A stretch of 64,000 nt of DNA from assembly GCA_013397435.1 (NCBI GenBank), contig VZRG01001327.1:62001-126000 (forward strand), read 5' to 3'. Positions 26,549 through 39,129 of this stretch are shown here, in pieces. The first letter of the stretch is position 1, and each line of letters opens with the position of its first letter. Below the pieces are notes generated by a model. The model made no database searches and was not told the origin of the DNA. It was given only the letters and a program-made list of their open reading frames with translations. The stretch comes from Erythrocercus mccallii (lineage: Eukaryota; Chordata; Aves; Passeriformes; Dicruridae). The position numbers and the translations under genes were made by a program.

Positions 26549-29500
26549 GCAGTTTAAATACTGGCTGCACCAAGTCTATGTGAATTTAAGCAGCATTTGA
26601 ACAATGCTTTAAAGCACATGGTGTGATTCTTGGGGTGTCCTGGACAAGGCCAGGAACTGAACTCAATGGTTCCAATGTGTCCCTGAGCTGGAAGGAAATT
26701 TTACCTGGGAGACTTGCAGAAGACATTCTGTTTGAGGAGTCAGTCATCTTGAACAGGCCCTGTCTGCTCTACTGGGCTGAGCAGCCTGGATCTTAATATA
26801 ATCTCTAACCTGTGATGTCCTTGGCAGAAATGAACTGTAGGAATGGAATGTACTGATTCTGATCAAGAGACTGTTGCATGTGTAGGGTTTAGTCACCCAT
26901 GTAACACAACCTGAATAGACACAGAGGCCTGTGCTGTGCTGCAGAAATTCCTTGGCTAAGGGATAAACTCAGCCACTTCACTTTAATGGAGGAGCCTGCA
27001 GGCAGCTCCCATGTGGTGCTGGTAAACATGCCACCCTGCACAGAGTCACCACAACCTCAAACTGCAGCAAGTTTTCCTAAAAATATCCTTTAGCAAGAGT
27101 TGTTTTCCTGTGAATAAATTATATAATAGCTCAGAGACTCAAAAGAGGGAGAGCTTCTCTCCATAGACAGGATCTGCTCTGCCTGACGCACTGTGGGAAA
27201 ACCCATCTGGGCTCTACTGGATGCCACAAGAAGGTGGCATGTCCAGCACCTGAAGGGGTGTATGATTTACCATCTACATTCACCTTCTCACTCTGCTCTA
27301 TTAAGCAGTTATCTTATTAAACCATTTGTGCTGTTGAGCCTTTCTTACTGAGAAAGAACATAGGCTTATGGATCTTATTTCACCCGACCAATTCCCATCC
27401 TAACCATCCCAATTACCCTGGCACAGAACACACACCTAGGGGAGCATTTGCCCTCCTTTTCTAAGGATACCTGTCAAAAATCTCATAAGCCACAAGAAAA
27501 ATTTAATACAGAGAGATTTTGGACATATTTATGCATACACATTTATAGTGTGTGTATATATATATGCGTGCATGTATGTGTGTGTGAGTCTGGGTATATA
27601 TTAATATACATAAATATATATACATACAGAGCATCGCCTATCAAAGTTCTCATAATCTACACTTGTATAGCAAATGTTAGAACTGCGCCATTTTCATCTG
27701 CAGCCAAAAAAGGTCTTGAAAAGCTAAAACAAAAACCAGATTGTGTTCAGGAGGATCCAAACAGTTTCCTCACTTTCCCATCTGTGGGCCTGATATTCTG
27801 AGTCTGTAAGGTTTTCAGCCTGTCAGTGGCTGATTCTTCTTCCCTTGGGAAGATTTCGTGAGAGAATTTTCATTCAAGGAATCTTCCCAAGGGAAGAAAA
27901 ATCAGCCAATGACAGGCTGAAAACCTTACAAACTCAGAATATCAAGCCCACACCCATTAACTCAGGAAACGACTGTTTCAAAGACAGCCCAGAAAACTGT
28001 AAACAATCTGAAAATAATACTCAGCACTTCTTAGTATAGTCACAGTATAAAAGCAACTTTCCAAATATTACCAAAAAAAGGCAAGCAAAATATTTAAGTT
28101 CTAAGCTATTTCAAAGTTAAATTAGTTATTAAGAATTAAAAAAAACCAAAAAAACAAACAAAAAACCCACCCCCAACAACAACAAAAAAACCCCACAAAG
28201 CAGCAAAAGAACTTACTTGTATGAGGTCTAAAATACCAAGTTCACTTTCTGAGGAATCCACACAGAAGACAAAATACAAGGTGGCATAGTGTCGGTAAAT
28301 TAGTTTGTTATCGGATCCACCTATTAATCTAAAGAGGAAATAAGAAAAGGAAAGCTTAGGTAGCACCTCAGGATAAGCTGAGCAAATCCTCACAGCTATT
28401 TCAATAAACAGGAAGCCTATAATTAACAGCAGGAGCTCTCACAAATCCAGCTATGTTGCAGCTTTTATTTTGTGACATAATTCCAATGGAAAACTAAGTA
28501 ACAAGACAGACCAATTTACATTTACAACACAAGCACAGTTATTGTTATCCATACGGACAAAAATGACATCAACCTCTGCACCTTTTTATTAAAATCAATT
28601 CAAACAGATCACAAAAAAGCAGATATTAAAAGTACTTCCATTCCACACTAGCAGGCAGGCACTACACAGGGATTAATCTGCATTACAGATTAATGGTGTA
28701 TGCCTATGAATTCTTACCTGACCTTCTCAGAGGAGCATCAGAAGAAAAAAAACTGTAATGAAGACTGGCATTTGGATTACAAAAAGCGCCTTAAATTAGG
28801 TTTATGATCCATTTAATAACCAAGAACACATAACACTAGTGCTACAAAATGTTTGATATCTTGGGAAGTAGTATCATACTTCAAGCAATAGTTTATGAGC
28901 TAATGTTACAGTCACAGAAGCAATTACAATTTTATGGACTCACTAATCATCATGTTACTGAATGAGAAGCGGTCTAAAGAGGCGGGTCCTTCCACTCTTC
29001 TGCTATGGCCTTCCAAACAAAGGCACATAGAGCACAGATGATCTACATCAGATCACTGACATTTGCTTCAAGCTGTAAGAGGCCTGGTCCTACAGAAACA
29101 AAAGTTTTTTTGAGGCTGAATCTACATGGCCTTGACTATCACAAGTTTTCCTTAATTCTGTACCAGAACTGAATCATCTGTTTGGTGCACCATATATAAC
29201 TCACCCCCTTAGTTTCTGTCTTTATCACAGGGAGAGAATACACAGATTTTAAAAAAAATCTTTTAGGTCACATCTGCTTAAACACTTTGCTCTGCATTAA
29301 TGCTTGGCAGAGAGCAGGGATGGGGGTAGGGAAGGGGAATCCTTTGCTTCTGAAGAGCAGGAATTTCATTTATGTATCAGATAGCACTATTACAAAGAAA
29401 TAGGACAGTGGAAAGACATGGTAATTAAAGATTCCTCTTTTGTGATCTATTTACCTAATTCTTTTACATACTTCATAATTGAAGAACACATAGTTCTACA

Positions 29501-32500
29501 CATAAACTGTTGAGGCCCTCGGGTAAATTGCAAACTATAAAGTGAACCCTGTCCTGAAAAAAAATACTGAAAAAAATATTAACCCAGTAACTGGGCAGTA
29601 GAAGAAAACCTAGAATTGTGTTTTGTCTCAGTTTATTCTTGTTAACCAGCTGTAATTTTTTAAAAAGTTCCAAATGTCTTCTGCCTTTCACTTCATTCAA
29701 GCCAGAATATTTCCAACTTGACATCACTTCCAAGAACCTAATGCTAGAATCAACAGCTGAGCAGTTGAGAAAAAATACTTTAAATTTAAACAGTAATAAA
29801 AAAAATCAAGAAGAAAGACATCTTAGCTGATATGGTACAGCTAAACATTTAACTGACTCTGCACACAAAAAAATCTAGGTGCTGGCACACCGATTTTCAA
29901 TAACCAGAAATTGCATAATATTTAAATGACTATGACAACCTCTATGTCATAGACTGGACATCATGAGCTTACTCCATCACTTCTGACCCCTTCTTCCAGA
30001 AGGTGGCTTTTTACCTATTTACTCTTGCCAGTGGCTAATAAATACTTCAAAATAAAACACATCTCCATCTCAGAATTTATTCAGCTAAAGAAGCTGCTTT
30101 TCTTCAAAAACAATGAAGATGATTCAAAAAAGGGTTATTTTGTGTCTTACAGAGACAGAACACATAAGCTTCCTCCTCACACTTTCCTCCTATCTTGCCT
30201 GTCCTTTATTAATACAATATCTTGGTTGAAACTATACTAGTTAGCATTTGAGACCTAATTTTTTTTACTTCCTAGTTCAAATTTTAGGAGTTCAAGTCAA
30301 AGAACAGCTTCAAAGTACTTAATTTTCTAAAGATTTTGCCCTGCTGGTCAGAGCATGGTGCTAAAAACACCAAGGTTTGGCTGTGGATTCCTGTATGGCC
30401 ATTCACTTCAGAGACCTTGTGTGTCCCTTCAGAATATTCTGTCATTCAATGGGTATGGCAAATGCCAATGCCTCTTAAAATGTGACCAGAAATCTTTAGC
30501 TTGATTATAGCAAAACATCATCTACCTGTTCCTTCCCCACCTTTTTATCTGAAACAATCATGACACTAGATAGGGCACTGTGGCCATTCCAGCACTAGGA
30601 AAAGAATATTTTTACTTCCTAAGATATTTTGGTCTTCAGTTAATAAAGAATATGTACACTTGGTGCAGAATGATATCATTCCTTGTGTATCAACAAATCT
30701 CAAGTGACATGGTATTTACATTACAGCTGTGAAAAGTTGTACTGCAATCAGAAGTAATAATACTTGAATGTCAGTATTTGGCATTTATTTCAAACTTGAT
30801 ACTTACAGTCCTCCTTCTAGAAAATTACAGACATTTTCATCACGTTTCGATACTAAATGGAAAGTTTCTCTGATAATTTGTTGCTGCGTATCTTCACTCT
30901 GTGAAAGAAAATACACTTTTCTAAAAAGGATTGACAATTCACAGCACACAAGATTGTAAAACACAAAGTATATCAGCACTCTCAAGCTATCTACTTCTGA
31001 AGCCTTAAATCTGCCAGTTAACAAGACGTGTATTGTTTACATCATTTCACCATAAAAAGCCAGTATTTACAAGTTGCAGTTACATCATAAAGTCACCCTA
31101 GGACAAAGTATTACCAAGATATGTGGAAAAGTGATTGTTTTTTAGGAATTTCTGTAAAAAAATTAATCTAAAAGTAGTTTTTTTAAGTAAACTGGAAACG
31201 CTCTCAAGCATGTTGAATTTTCTGTATCTCCAACATAGCCTGAACAGCTACAGGCATGCTTTGAAACTACTTTTATCCATAAACAGAGAGTAAAACAAAG
31301 TCCCTCAAAGCTTGAAAGGAGCATGGAAGCTACAAATCCCAAATATGTAACACTTCCAGAACCAGCTTAAAATACAAGGGCACCATGAGCAACAGGTACT
31401 CCTAAGCCATGATCTTAACTCTTAGCAGATCAGAAACACCACTTCTGAGTCTGAATTCTTCTGGCTCTTTAGAAACTTAATTTTTAACTTTGAAATTATG
31501 GTCACGCGTCTATATTCTGAAAGACAAAATGATGACATATATTTTAATTGCTATAAATTTTTTTTTCTACCTAACTGCAAAATATTAACTTCATTTTATG
31601 CACTTTCCATTCTTATATATACCAGCTAAAAACCTTATTAATTTTGTAAGTTTTATTATTATGAAAAAATAAATACCTCTTTCACAGATCTGACCAAATT
31701 AATCTAGAAAGCAGGAGAAGCACCCCTTGTAGAAAAAAGCTGAGATTTGCCTCCAGTACCGGTTCAATTGACATTAAAAACTGCATAAGCTTCATAAGGT
31801 CCACAAACAAATCTACATCATAAAAATACAATCTATACGATTGATTGCACCTGTTTCTGCGCCCCAGAAAGTTTCTTAGTTTAATTTGCTATTCACGTTT
31901 TCAAAACTTCAAAGCATTCTGTTTATACAAACATGTTACCCTGCTTTAAGCATTGAGAACTTGTTTTAAGTCCAGTTATGAAACTAGTAGATCAGAATGG
32001 TTTTACAAGAAAAATCTGGTATCCTCTGGCCATTTGTTCCTCTCCTTCCTCTTCTACTTCAGTCACACATAAAAAAGACCTGTACCAGTTAAACTCCTTT
32101 AATTCAAAACCTGACCATGCAAACTGAAATGTCACAGTCATCATTTCTGCTCTGAGGTATGCAAGTAAGATACATCTCTTCCAATAAACTATGAGTTCTG
32201 TAATAGCCAGAACTGCAAGAAAAGGGCCATAAATCCAAGTAACAGCACTGCTAAAAAAAAAGTTATTTGTTTACATAACCTTAAGAAATACTGACTGTTG
32301 GCTCGTATTTTAAGCTTGGAGTACGAGCACGGAGAGAACTATTCCAAGTAGAATCAGGATGTAACAGCCAAGCAGACCTCAGCATATCTGGTAGGAAAAC
32401 ATTATCTTAAAGTCTCTTATCCTCGAACTAAATCACGAGTTTCCACTGCATTTTCTTTCCATTCAGATTAGACGCTTGTGCTCCATTTTCAGAGCTGCTT

Positions 32501-33042
32501 TGCTGCTCGCCTTCTACCATTGAAAAGAATGCTCTTTTCTAGTTCGTTACGTTTTCATGTCAACTGCAATTTTATAGCACACTGGGAACTTTCCAAGAGA
32601 AAAGGTTCTGCTTAAGAACTCATCTCCCCCGCTCTGCCAGCCCTGCCGTAGCACAGAGACACGCAGCACCGCGCCGGACAGCAGAACTTAGAGCAACGCT
32701 TCCCCACGATAGCTAGGAGAGCCCAGCCTGCACCTCCACAAGACTCCCTCCCCCCTTCACCTTCGGAGCTCCTAAAAGGCAAATCCCAGCGAGAAGAATA
32801 CCGGCTTTCTTCGAACCCTCACGTACACAGTCCCAGCACCGTCCCTTTCCCTACGGCGCTGCCCCGGGCCCAGCGCAGCCGAAAGGGTCGGGTCGGGGGC
32901 CCTCAGGTACAACCCCGCCGACGGGCCATCGCCCGGCCATCGCCCGCCCCGCCGAGTCCCGGCCCGCCCGTACATAGCGCTGGTAGAACTTGGAGAGCCG
33001 CGGCTTGCCGTGGTTGTTGAAGATGAGGATGGCTTTGATCAT
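3715..33042 (-). CDS. AP3S1: AP-3 complex subunit sigma-1 (sigma-3A), six coding exons
   Basis: This is the small sigma chain of the AP-3 adaptor heterotetramer. AP-3 sorts cargo, including dileucine-motif proteins, from endosomes to lysosomes and lysosome-related organelles. Coding exons on the minus strand are 33042-32974, 30898-30807, 28328-28217, 18507-18436, 13025-12918 and 3843-3715. Every junction has AG/GT boundaries and the phases agree. The joined product is 193 residues, the usual vertebrate length. It is a single longin-like clathrin adaptor small-chain domain starting MIKAILIFNN, with YRHYATLYFVF in the middle and a C-terminal tail ending NLPTFK. Intron sizes are about 2.1, 2.5, 9.7, 5.4 and 9.1 kb. 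It diverges from ATG12 across 301 bp. No frameshift or missing segment is visible. AP3S2 is the main paralogue to exclude; the neighbouring ATG12 favours AP3S1. Confidence 0.96.
4281..4345. repeat. Degenerate (CA/TA)n microsatellite
   Basis: Alternating purine-pyrimidine sequence with repeated ACACA and TATATA blocks inside AP3S1 intron 5. It is interrupted and therefore probably old. Confidence 0.55.
7176..7243. repeat. Short AT-rich tandem array
   Basis: A 14-bp unit (ATAATACAATTCAA) occurs twice in a row. Longer variants ending in GAATTCAA and an inverted copy (ATTTGAA) follow. It lies in AP3S1 intron 5. Confidence 0.6.
12918..13025 (-). CDS. AP3S1: AP3S1 coding exon 5
   Basis: It encodes VHNILAEMVMGGMVLETNMN through NKLEKSE, 36 codons in phase 0. 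The acceptor is tttAG and the donor is GTAAGAG. It completes the helical end of the adaptor small-chain domain. Confidence 0.95.
16987..17291. other. Assembly gap (305 N)
   Basis: A run of N inside AP3S1 intron 4, directly abutting a long GGAA tract. The true length is unknown, and the missing part probably includes more of the tetranucleotide repeat. Confidence 0.95.
17292..17386. repeat. (GGAA)n microsatellite
   Basis: About 23 perfect GGAA units run out of the assembly gap. GGAA is the core of ETS-family binding sites, but any regulatory role here is speculative. Confidence 0.95.
17388..17421. repeat. (TAGA)n microsatellite
   Basis: About eight TAGA/GATA units directly follow the GGAA array, making a compound tetranucleotide locus. 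Confidence 0.93.
17944..18360 (-). mobile_element. CR1 LINE 3' fragment
   Basis: The low-coordinate end reads as the reverse complement of a CR1 tail (AATCATGGAATCA, then AGGTTGGAAAAGATCCTC). It is followed by the CR1 3' region, with recognisable CTTCCCCAGGC and GGGAAGAAATTCCTCC blocks. It is 5'-truncated with no reverse transcriptase part. It lies in AP3S1 intron 4, in the same orientation as the gene. Confidence 0.85.
18436..18507 (-). CDS. AP3S1: AP3S1 coding exon 4
   Basis: It encodes VFVETLDKCF through DLIFHVDK, 24 codons in phase 0. The acceptor is tttacAG and the donor is GTATTG, which lacks the +5 G. A CR1 fragment begins about 75 nt into the following intron. Confidence 0.95.
19844..20805 (-). 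mobile_element. CR1 LINE fragment with end of reverse transcriptase
   Basis: The 3' tail on the minus strand is at the low-coordinate end (ATCACAGAATTGTTTAGG). The high-coordinate part translates on the minus strand (20796-20446) to the CR1 reverse transcriptase block, with GVPQ, LFNIFINDLDEG and a catalytic FADD motif. Reading frames further along are broken by stops and shifts, so it is a dead 5'-truncated copy. It lies in AP3S1 intron 3, sense to the gene. Confidence 0.9.
24947..26360 (-). mobile_element. CR1 LINE fragment, about 1.4 kb, degraded reverse transcriptase
   Basis: The tail at 24950-25010 on the minus strand reads as a CR1 end (GGAATCACAGAATCATTAGG). The frame at 26125-25718 encodes YLDFSKAFDTVPH, then GVPQGS and LFNIFIDDIDES, which are reverse transcriptase motifs. 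The FADD box has decayed to FTDN, so the copy cannot be catalytically active. The 5' part of the element is missing. It is the longest CR1 copy in the window. It lies in AP3S1 intron 3, sense to the gene. Confidence 0.92.
26488..26545. repeat. Short perfect hairpin abutting a (TA)n tract
   Basis: An 11-bp inverted repeat (TAACAGTAAGT, loop TAT, then ACTTACTGTTA) at 26488-26512 runs straight into about 17 TA units at 26511-26545. TA repeats can extrude cruciforms and are length-unstable. Confidence 0.85.
26615..27370 (+). mobile_element. Possible old LTR or CR1-tailed repeat
   Basis: The start (TGTGATTCTTGGGGTGTCC) resembles the conserved end of avian interspersed repeats. The far end carries an ATTAAA-type signal near 27318 in a context like the R/U5 part of an LTR. 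I could not find matching termini or a target-site duplication, so class and boundaries are uncertain. It is in AP3S1 intron 3. Confidence 0.3.
27541..27630. repeat. (TG/TA)n microsatellite
   Basis: Interrupted alternating TG, TA and CATG units in AP3S1 intron 3. Confidence 0.75.
27783..27952. repeat. Long near-perfect inverted repeat (73-bp arms)
   Basis: The left arm is 27783-27855 and the right arm 27880-27952. The arms are reverse complements at 69 of 73 positions, with a 24-nt spacer. Transcribed from the minus strand, as part of AP3S1 intron 3, three of the four mismatches become G-U pairs, leaving one true mismatch. CCCAT occurs on both flanks (27777-27781 and 27953-27957). I see no protein or known transposon family. 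A foldback element or a local inverted duplication are both possible. Confidence 0.93.
28134..28200 (-). promoter_or_regulatory. AP3S1: T/G-rich intronic tract after exon 3 donor
   Basis: On the minus strand the tract starts 16 nt after the exon 3/intron junction. It is made of long T runs broken by G runs of three to five. U-rich tracts just downstream of 5' splice sites are known TIA1-type splicing enhancer sites, and G runs are also common intronic enhancers. A role here is inferred only from position and composition. Confidence 0.45.
28217..28328 (-). CDS. AP3S1: AP3S1 coding exon 3
   Basis: Its first base completes the Leu codon begun in exon 2. It then encodes LIGGSDNKLIYRHYATLYFV through GILDLIQ. 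Length is 112 bp and the donor is GTAAGT. A T/G-rich tract follows the donor at 28134-28200, and a long inverted repeat starts about 265 nt downstream. Confidence 0.96.
30807..30898 (-). CDS. AP3S1: AP3S1 coding exon 2
   Basis: It encodes SEDTQQQIIRETFHLVSKRD through FLEGG plus two bases of a Leu codon. The acceptor is cAG before AGT (Ser) and the donor is a consensus GTAAGT. Length is 92 bp. Confidence 0.95.
32312..32364. repeat. 53-bp direct repeat, copy A
   Basis: This is identical base for base to 33890-33942 and in the same orientation, 1578 bp away. It starts AAGCTTGGAGTACGAGCACG and ends CAGGATGTAA. Copy A lies in AP3S1 intron 1. Flanking bases differ immediately on both sides, apart from a shared nonamer, GACTGTTGG, a little upstream (32293-32301). 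Confidence 0.97.
32974..33042 (-). CDS. AP3S1: AP3S1 coding exon 1
   Basis: It encodes residues 1-23, from MIKAILIFNN to KFYQRY. The ATG at 33042 has A at -3, a good initiation context. The donor is GTACGG, which is weak at positions +4 and +6. The exon ends on a codon boundary. Confidence 0.95.
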
Positions 33043-33190
33043 GGTGGGGCGGGGGCAGAAGGCGGCAGCCGGACGAGCTGTGCTGTATCCCCCTCTCTTC
33101 CTTTTCCTCTTCTCTTTCCTTCCTCTTCCTCTCCCTCCCTCTGCCCAGCCCCGTCCCGCTTTCGGGCCGGTGGCGGCGGGGCGCGCGCAC

Positions 33191-33196
33191 CACGTG
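33191..33196. promoter_or_regulatory. E-box CACGTG, upstream copy
   Basis: The core is followed by ACAGG, as in the second copy 47 bp away, so the two sites share an eleven-base CACGTGACAGG. This fits bHLH-zip factors of the USF/TFEB type. Confidence 0.6.
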
Positions 33197-33237
33197 ACAG
33201 GCGGGACGGCTCGCGTCGTACGTGACTCTCCTGGAGT

Positions 33238-33247
33238 GTCACGTGAC
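33238..33247. promoter_or_regulatory. CLEAR-type palindrome GTCACGTGAC
   Basis: An exact ten-base CLEAR palindrome about 100 bp upstream of the ATG12 start codon and about 195 bp from the AP3S1 start codon. Both genes belong to lysosome-linked pathways, which makes TFEB/TFE3 control plausible but untested. Confidence 0.65.
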
Positions 33248-33343
33248 AGGAAGGCAGTGTCCCACGAGAGTCAAATTACCTCGAGGGGCGGAGGCCACCC
33301 CTCGCCCGGCGTCACTTCCCGCCGCTCGCACAGCAGCGGCATC

Positions 33344-35692
<2,349 letters not shown>

Positions 35693-36060
35693 ATGACTGG
35701 AAACACAGTTGTTCAGGTGTTCTCTTCGAAAATGGAGGAAGGACTAACTTAAATTCAAGCTGTAAACACATGGAAAGAGGGATTTTTGCATTGCTGCCTA
35801 TGAACATATGATGCAGGTGAATAGCGTAAGCAGAGAGCTGGCTAGACTATATGATCACATGGCTTTTTTTTCTGATGTACATTTGGGGTGCAGAAAAAAC
35901 ACTGCATCTGCCATGTAGGGTGGAGCCAGCACTCTTGCTGCTGACTACTTAATTGCTGTATCTGAAGGGAAACTATTTCAGTTTTCTGCAGGAGTGACTG
36001 GACAGCTCTGTCTATATGCTGTACTGAAGATAAGAGAACCTTTTTATTAAAAGTAATGTC
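35693..36060 (+). terminator. ATG12: ATG12 3' UTR with candidate poly(A) signal
   Basis: ATTAAA at 36046-36051 is followed within 10 nt by a GT-rich TGTCTGTTGTACATGT stretch, a typical downstream element. Longer 3' UTR forms are possible because AATAAA also occurs further out, for example near 42233. Confidence 0.45.
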
Positions 36061-38699
36061 TGTTGTACATGTAGCCTGGGATTCAGTTTACATCTGACAT
36101 GTACATCTGTGGCGTGCATCCTGTTCTTTGTGAAGTCTTCATCTTGAAAGTGCATTATTTCATATCATTTCAAGACAGTATTTTGGATTTTTTTCTTGTA
36201 ATATGTGGGAAGTGGTATATAGTCTAATTACTCCACCCTTTGCCTTCATCCTATTGGTAATGTGAGAACCTCGTTTATAATGGCACAGCTTCGTGAGGGG
36301 CCTCACACTACTTCCCTCCTCCACAAATTTTGTAGTGATTTGTTGAAGGTTCAACACTTCAGCAATTTTCAAGGTGTTTCTTCTGATGCTAATTAATGAC
36401 TTGCATCTTTAGCTGAATGATGCAACTAGCTGTTGCATCTTGAGTTCATGAAGAAGTAGATGTGAGATGCTAAAATCTCCATATATTGTCTTTTTGACTG
36501 TTGTTAATTTTTGTATTTCACCAGGTGTGTGGTCCACTAAACAGTAGAATGCAATTTATATTCTTTTGCTAAATGATAGCAGTGATGATTGACTTGAAGT
36601 TTTTTCCATTATGGAGAGGACTTGGTACCTTGACTAGGGTTTTGACCTTTACTTTTATTTATTGAAGAGATTGGGTGTGAGGGGTGGAGATTTTTAGTGG
36701 GTTTATTTGAAACGTCTGTTGTACAGTCTTTTATGTTTGTTTAAGCTGAACCAAATCAAACATTAGTTGTTTGCTTGCAGAATGTTCTTATACTACATGA
36801 CAGTTTTTGTCCCTGACGTAATCCAGTTCTTCAGCATGTACAGACAAAACAGCCAGTTCTAGTTTAAAGCATGTTTTTACAATGGTCTTGAACTGCTATT
36901 TCATACATAAGTGGCTCTTAGTCTCTGCAACCTGTATATTGGATTTTTTTTCACCTCAGAGGACTTCTGGAAGAGTAATACCCAGCTTAGCTTACTGACC
37001 TTGCCACAGTTTATGTGCAGCATGCATGTGTGCCACAGTTACACAGGCATGTACCGTGAGTGCTTGCTATGTGAATTAGCTTCATGTATCTTGGTGCTTT
37101 TCAAGTGGAGAACTTGGGTTCACTTCATTAAACTAACAAGGCAGAATTTGTTGTAAACTTAAAACTTCAAATATTCCATACTTTTGCCTGCTCAGAATCC
37201 TGATCTTATGGATCTCCATCTATTTAAAAGAGCTGTTGCAGAGGGAAGCACTTTGATTCTGTCCAGTTGAGGAAATTGCCTGCTTAGTTACTGTGAGGCC
37301 AGCACAACCTCCACAGCCACTAGAGGGTACACAAGGACAAAGGTATTTGCACAGTTTTATCTAGAGCTCTTTTTCAATCTTTTTTGTAGTATGTCCACAT
37401 GCTGGCCTTATAAATATAAGTAGTTTGTTCTCCTGTGTGACAGTATGTTTACCTAAGATAAGCTACTAGTCTGGTTCTCTTTAAAGAATGTTCTATTGGT
37501 GCCTTTCACCTCACTTGATCTTAACAAATTAAACTACTGATAAACTGCAAATGTGCTTTTCAGAAGTGATGCAAGAAGATTGATGTGTGTGTGTTGTGGT
37601 TTTAAAAAGTAAAAACACAGTTATATCTTGAAGAAGAACTGTAGGTCATTGTATCTGCCAAATAATTATAGAAGGTTGTCATTTATGCTGAATCTATAAA
37701 TAATTTTTATCCTCTGAAGTTGAATTAAAAAATCGTTTTCCTCAATTCCTCAGAATGTGATAATACAACAGTGTAAAGCCCTCAGTAATGGTCTGGACTT
37801 CCTTCGTTACCACATGCATTTTTCGACCTGGATAAATGAATCGTGAAGCTTTGAATTATTCATTTATCTAAGATTCAGCTTGTTCCCTGAGCAATACTTA
37901 CTTATTACTGTTTGCTTCAGCATTTTTCTGCTCTTAATTTTTCTCCAACCCCAAGTAATTTTTTCTTGGCCCCTAGTTTACCAGTATACAGTGAGTACTT
38001 AGCCGATCCAGCCCTTGCTTTCTGTTTCCTCAGTGCTTCTAAGTGGCTGCCTTTATTCTGTTGCTTTTAATGACTGCCAGCTCCAGTCCTGCTAATTCCC
38101 CCATGTAACTTCTGTACCATCTTTGCAGAGAGACTCCTCCCTTTTGCCACTTTTCCCTGTAGTTTTGTACCTTGCATTAAGGAGGTGGTCAGTACTTAGC
38201 TCTGGTGTCTCTCTAAGGACCATGGACTCTTTCTGTCTGGAGCTGAGGTATGATTTTAGGTGGCAGAAATTTTTTTTGTTCATATTCTTAAGTAACAAAC
38301 TAGACTGCAAACATGTCAAGTAGATAATGTGTCAAGTGAACAAATAAGTGATTCCCAGTACATTGCTCGTAGAATTTGCAAAAGACATGCTAAATCTCCT
38401 ATTTTAAAAAGAGACAGTTACACCTTCTAAAATCATAGATAATCCTGAAATCTCTTATCTCTTTGAAAAGTAAATTGGAAACATCAGAAGCCCAAGTAGA
38501 GCATGAGCTGTGTTCTGCATTTGGTAGGCCTTGAGCAAAAGTGGTGACTATCATTTAAGTGACTTGAATTGCTAGAGTGGGCGAAAAAGGGTATGAAAGT
38601 AAGGACTGACTCTTGGACAGATCCGTGAGAGTTGTACAAAACAAAAAAAATGTCTAGATTTACTTAGAGTCTTGTGTTCAACCAATATGCTTCTATACT

Positions 38700-39129
38700 T
38701 GATGCCTTGAGAACAGCAACCTGGAACAGAGACTGGACAGAGCTAGAGAATAAAGCAGATATTTATTAAAAGGCCTTTAGGGTACACCTTGGACAGGACA
38801 AGAGCCTGGCCAGGGCTGCACCCAAAGTGGGCCCAAAATGGTCACAAAATGGATGACCATTCACAAGGTCTCACGTGTTTATAAGTTTTGTCCAATTACA
38901 GCTTCAGATTATGAAGTCCCATCCTTATTTTCTCTCTCCAGTCCACCATTTTTTATGCTTTTGGGCCTGAAAACTTGTAACAGTTGTCCTTAGTCTCCCA
39001 TCTGGGAATGATTTGTTTTGTCTACCTACCCTGTGAACAGAGCTTACTAGCACCTAATGTGAGGCTCAGAACTACACCCCAAGGCAGCACAGAATCTGAA
39101 AAACGTGAAAGCTAAAACTTAGGGCATCA
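38700..39129 (-). mobile_element. Solo LTR of an endogenous retrovirus
   Basis: The 430-bp element has inverted termini TGATGCC and GGGCATCA, and the same four bases, TACT, on both sides (38696-38699 and 39130-39133). On the minus strand an AATAAA signal (in TTTTAATAAATATC) sits about 60 bp from the end and is followed by a U5-like stretch, so the element reads right to left. No internal gag, pol or env sequence is present. The tail resembles LTRs common in passerine genomes, from memory only. A 4-bp target duplication is usual for gamma/epsilon-like ERVs. Confidence 0.85.

Larger units (their letters stand above)
33043..33343. promoter_or_regulatory. Bidirectional AP3S1/ATG12 promoter
   Basis: Only 301 bp separate the two divergent start codons. 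It is CpG-rich with GC boxes and no obvious TATA box. It carries CACGTG at 33191-33196, an exact GTCACGTGAC at 33238-33247 and a related GTACGTGAC at 33218-33226. GTCACGTGAC is the CLEAR element bound by TFEB/TFE3/MITF at lysosome and autophagy genes. USF and MYC/MAX also bind CACGTG. Transcription start sites are not visible from sequence. Confidence 0.85.

Noticed and set aside
28136..28393. 85-codon minus-strand frame ending in a Val/Gly/Phe-rich tail
   Set aside because: The middle is AP3S1 exon 3 and the tail is translation of the T/G-rich intron past the GTAAGT donor.
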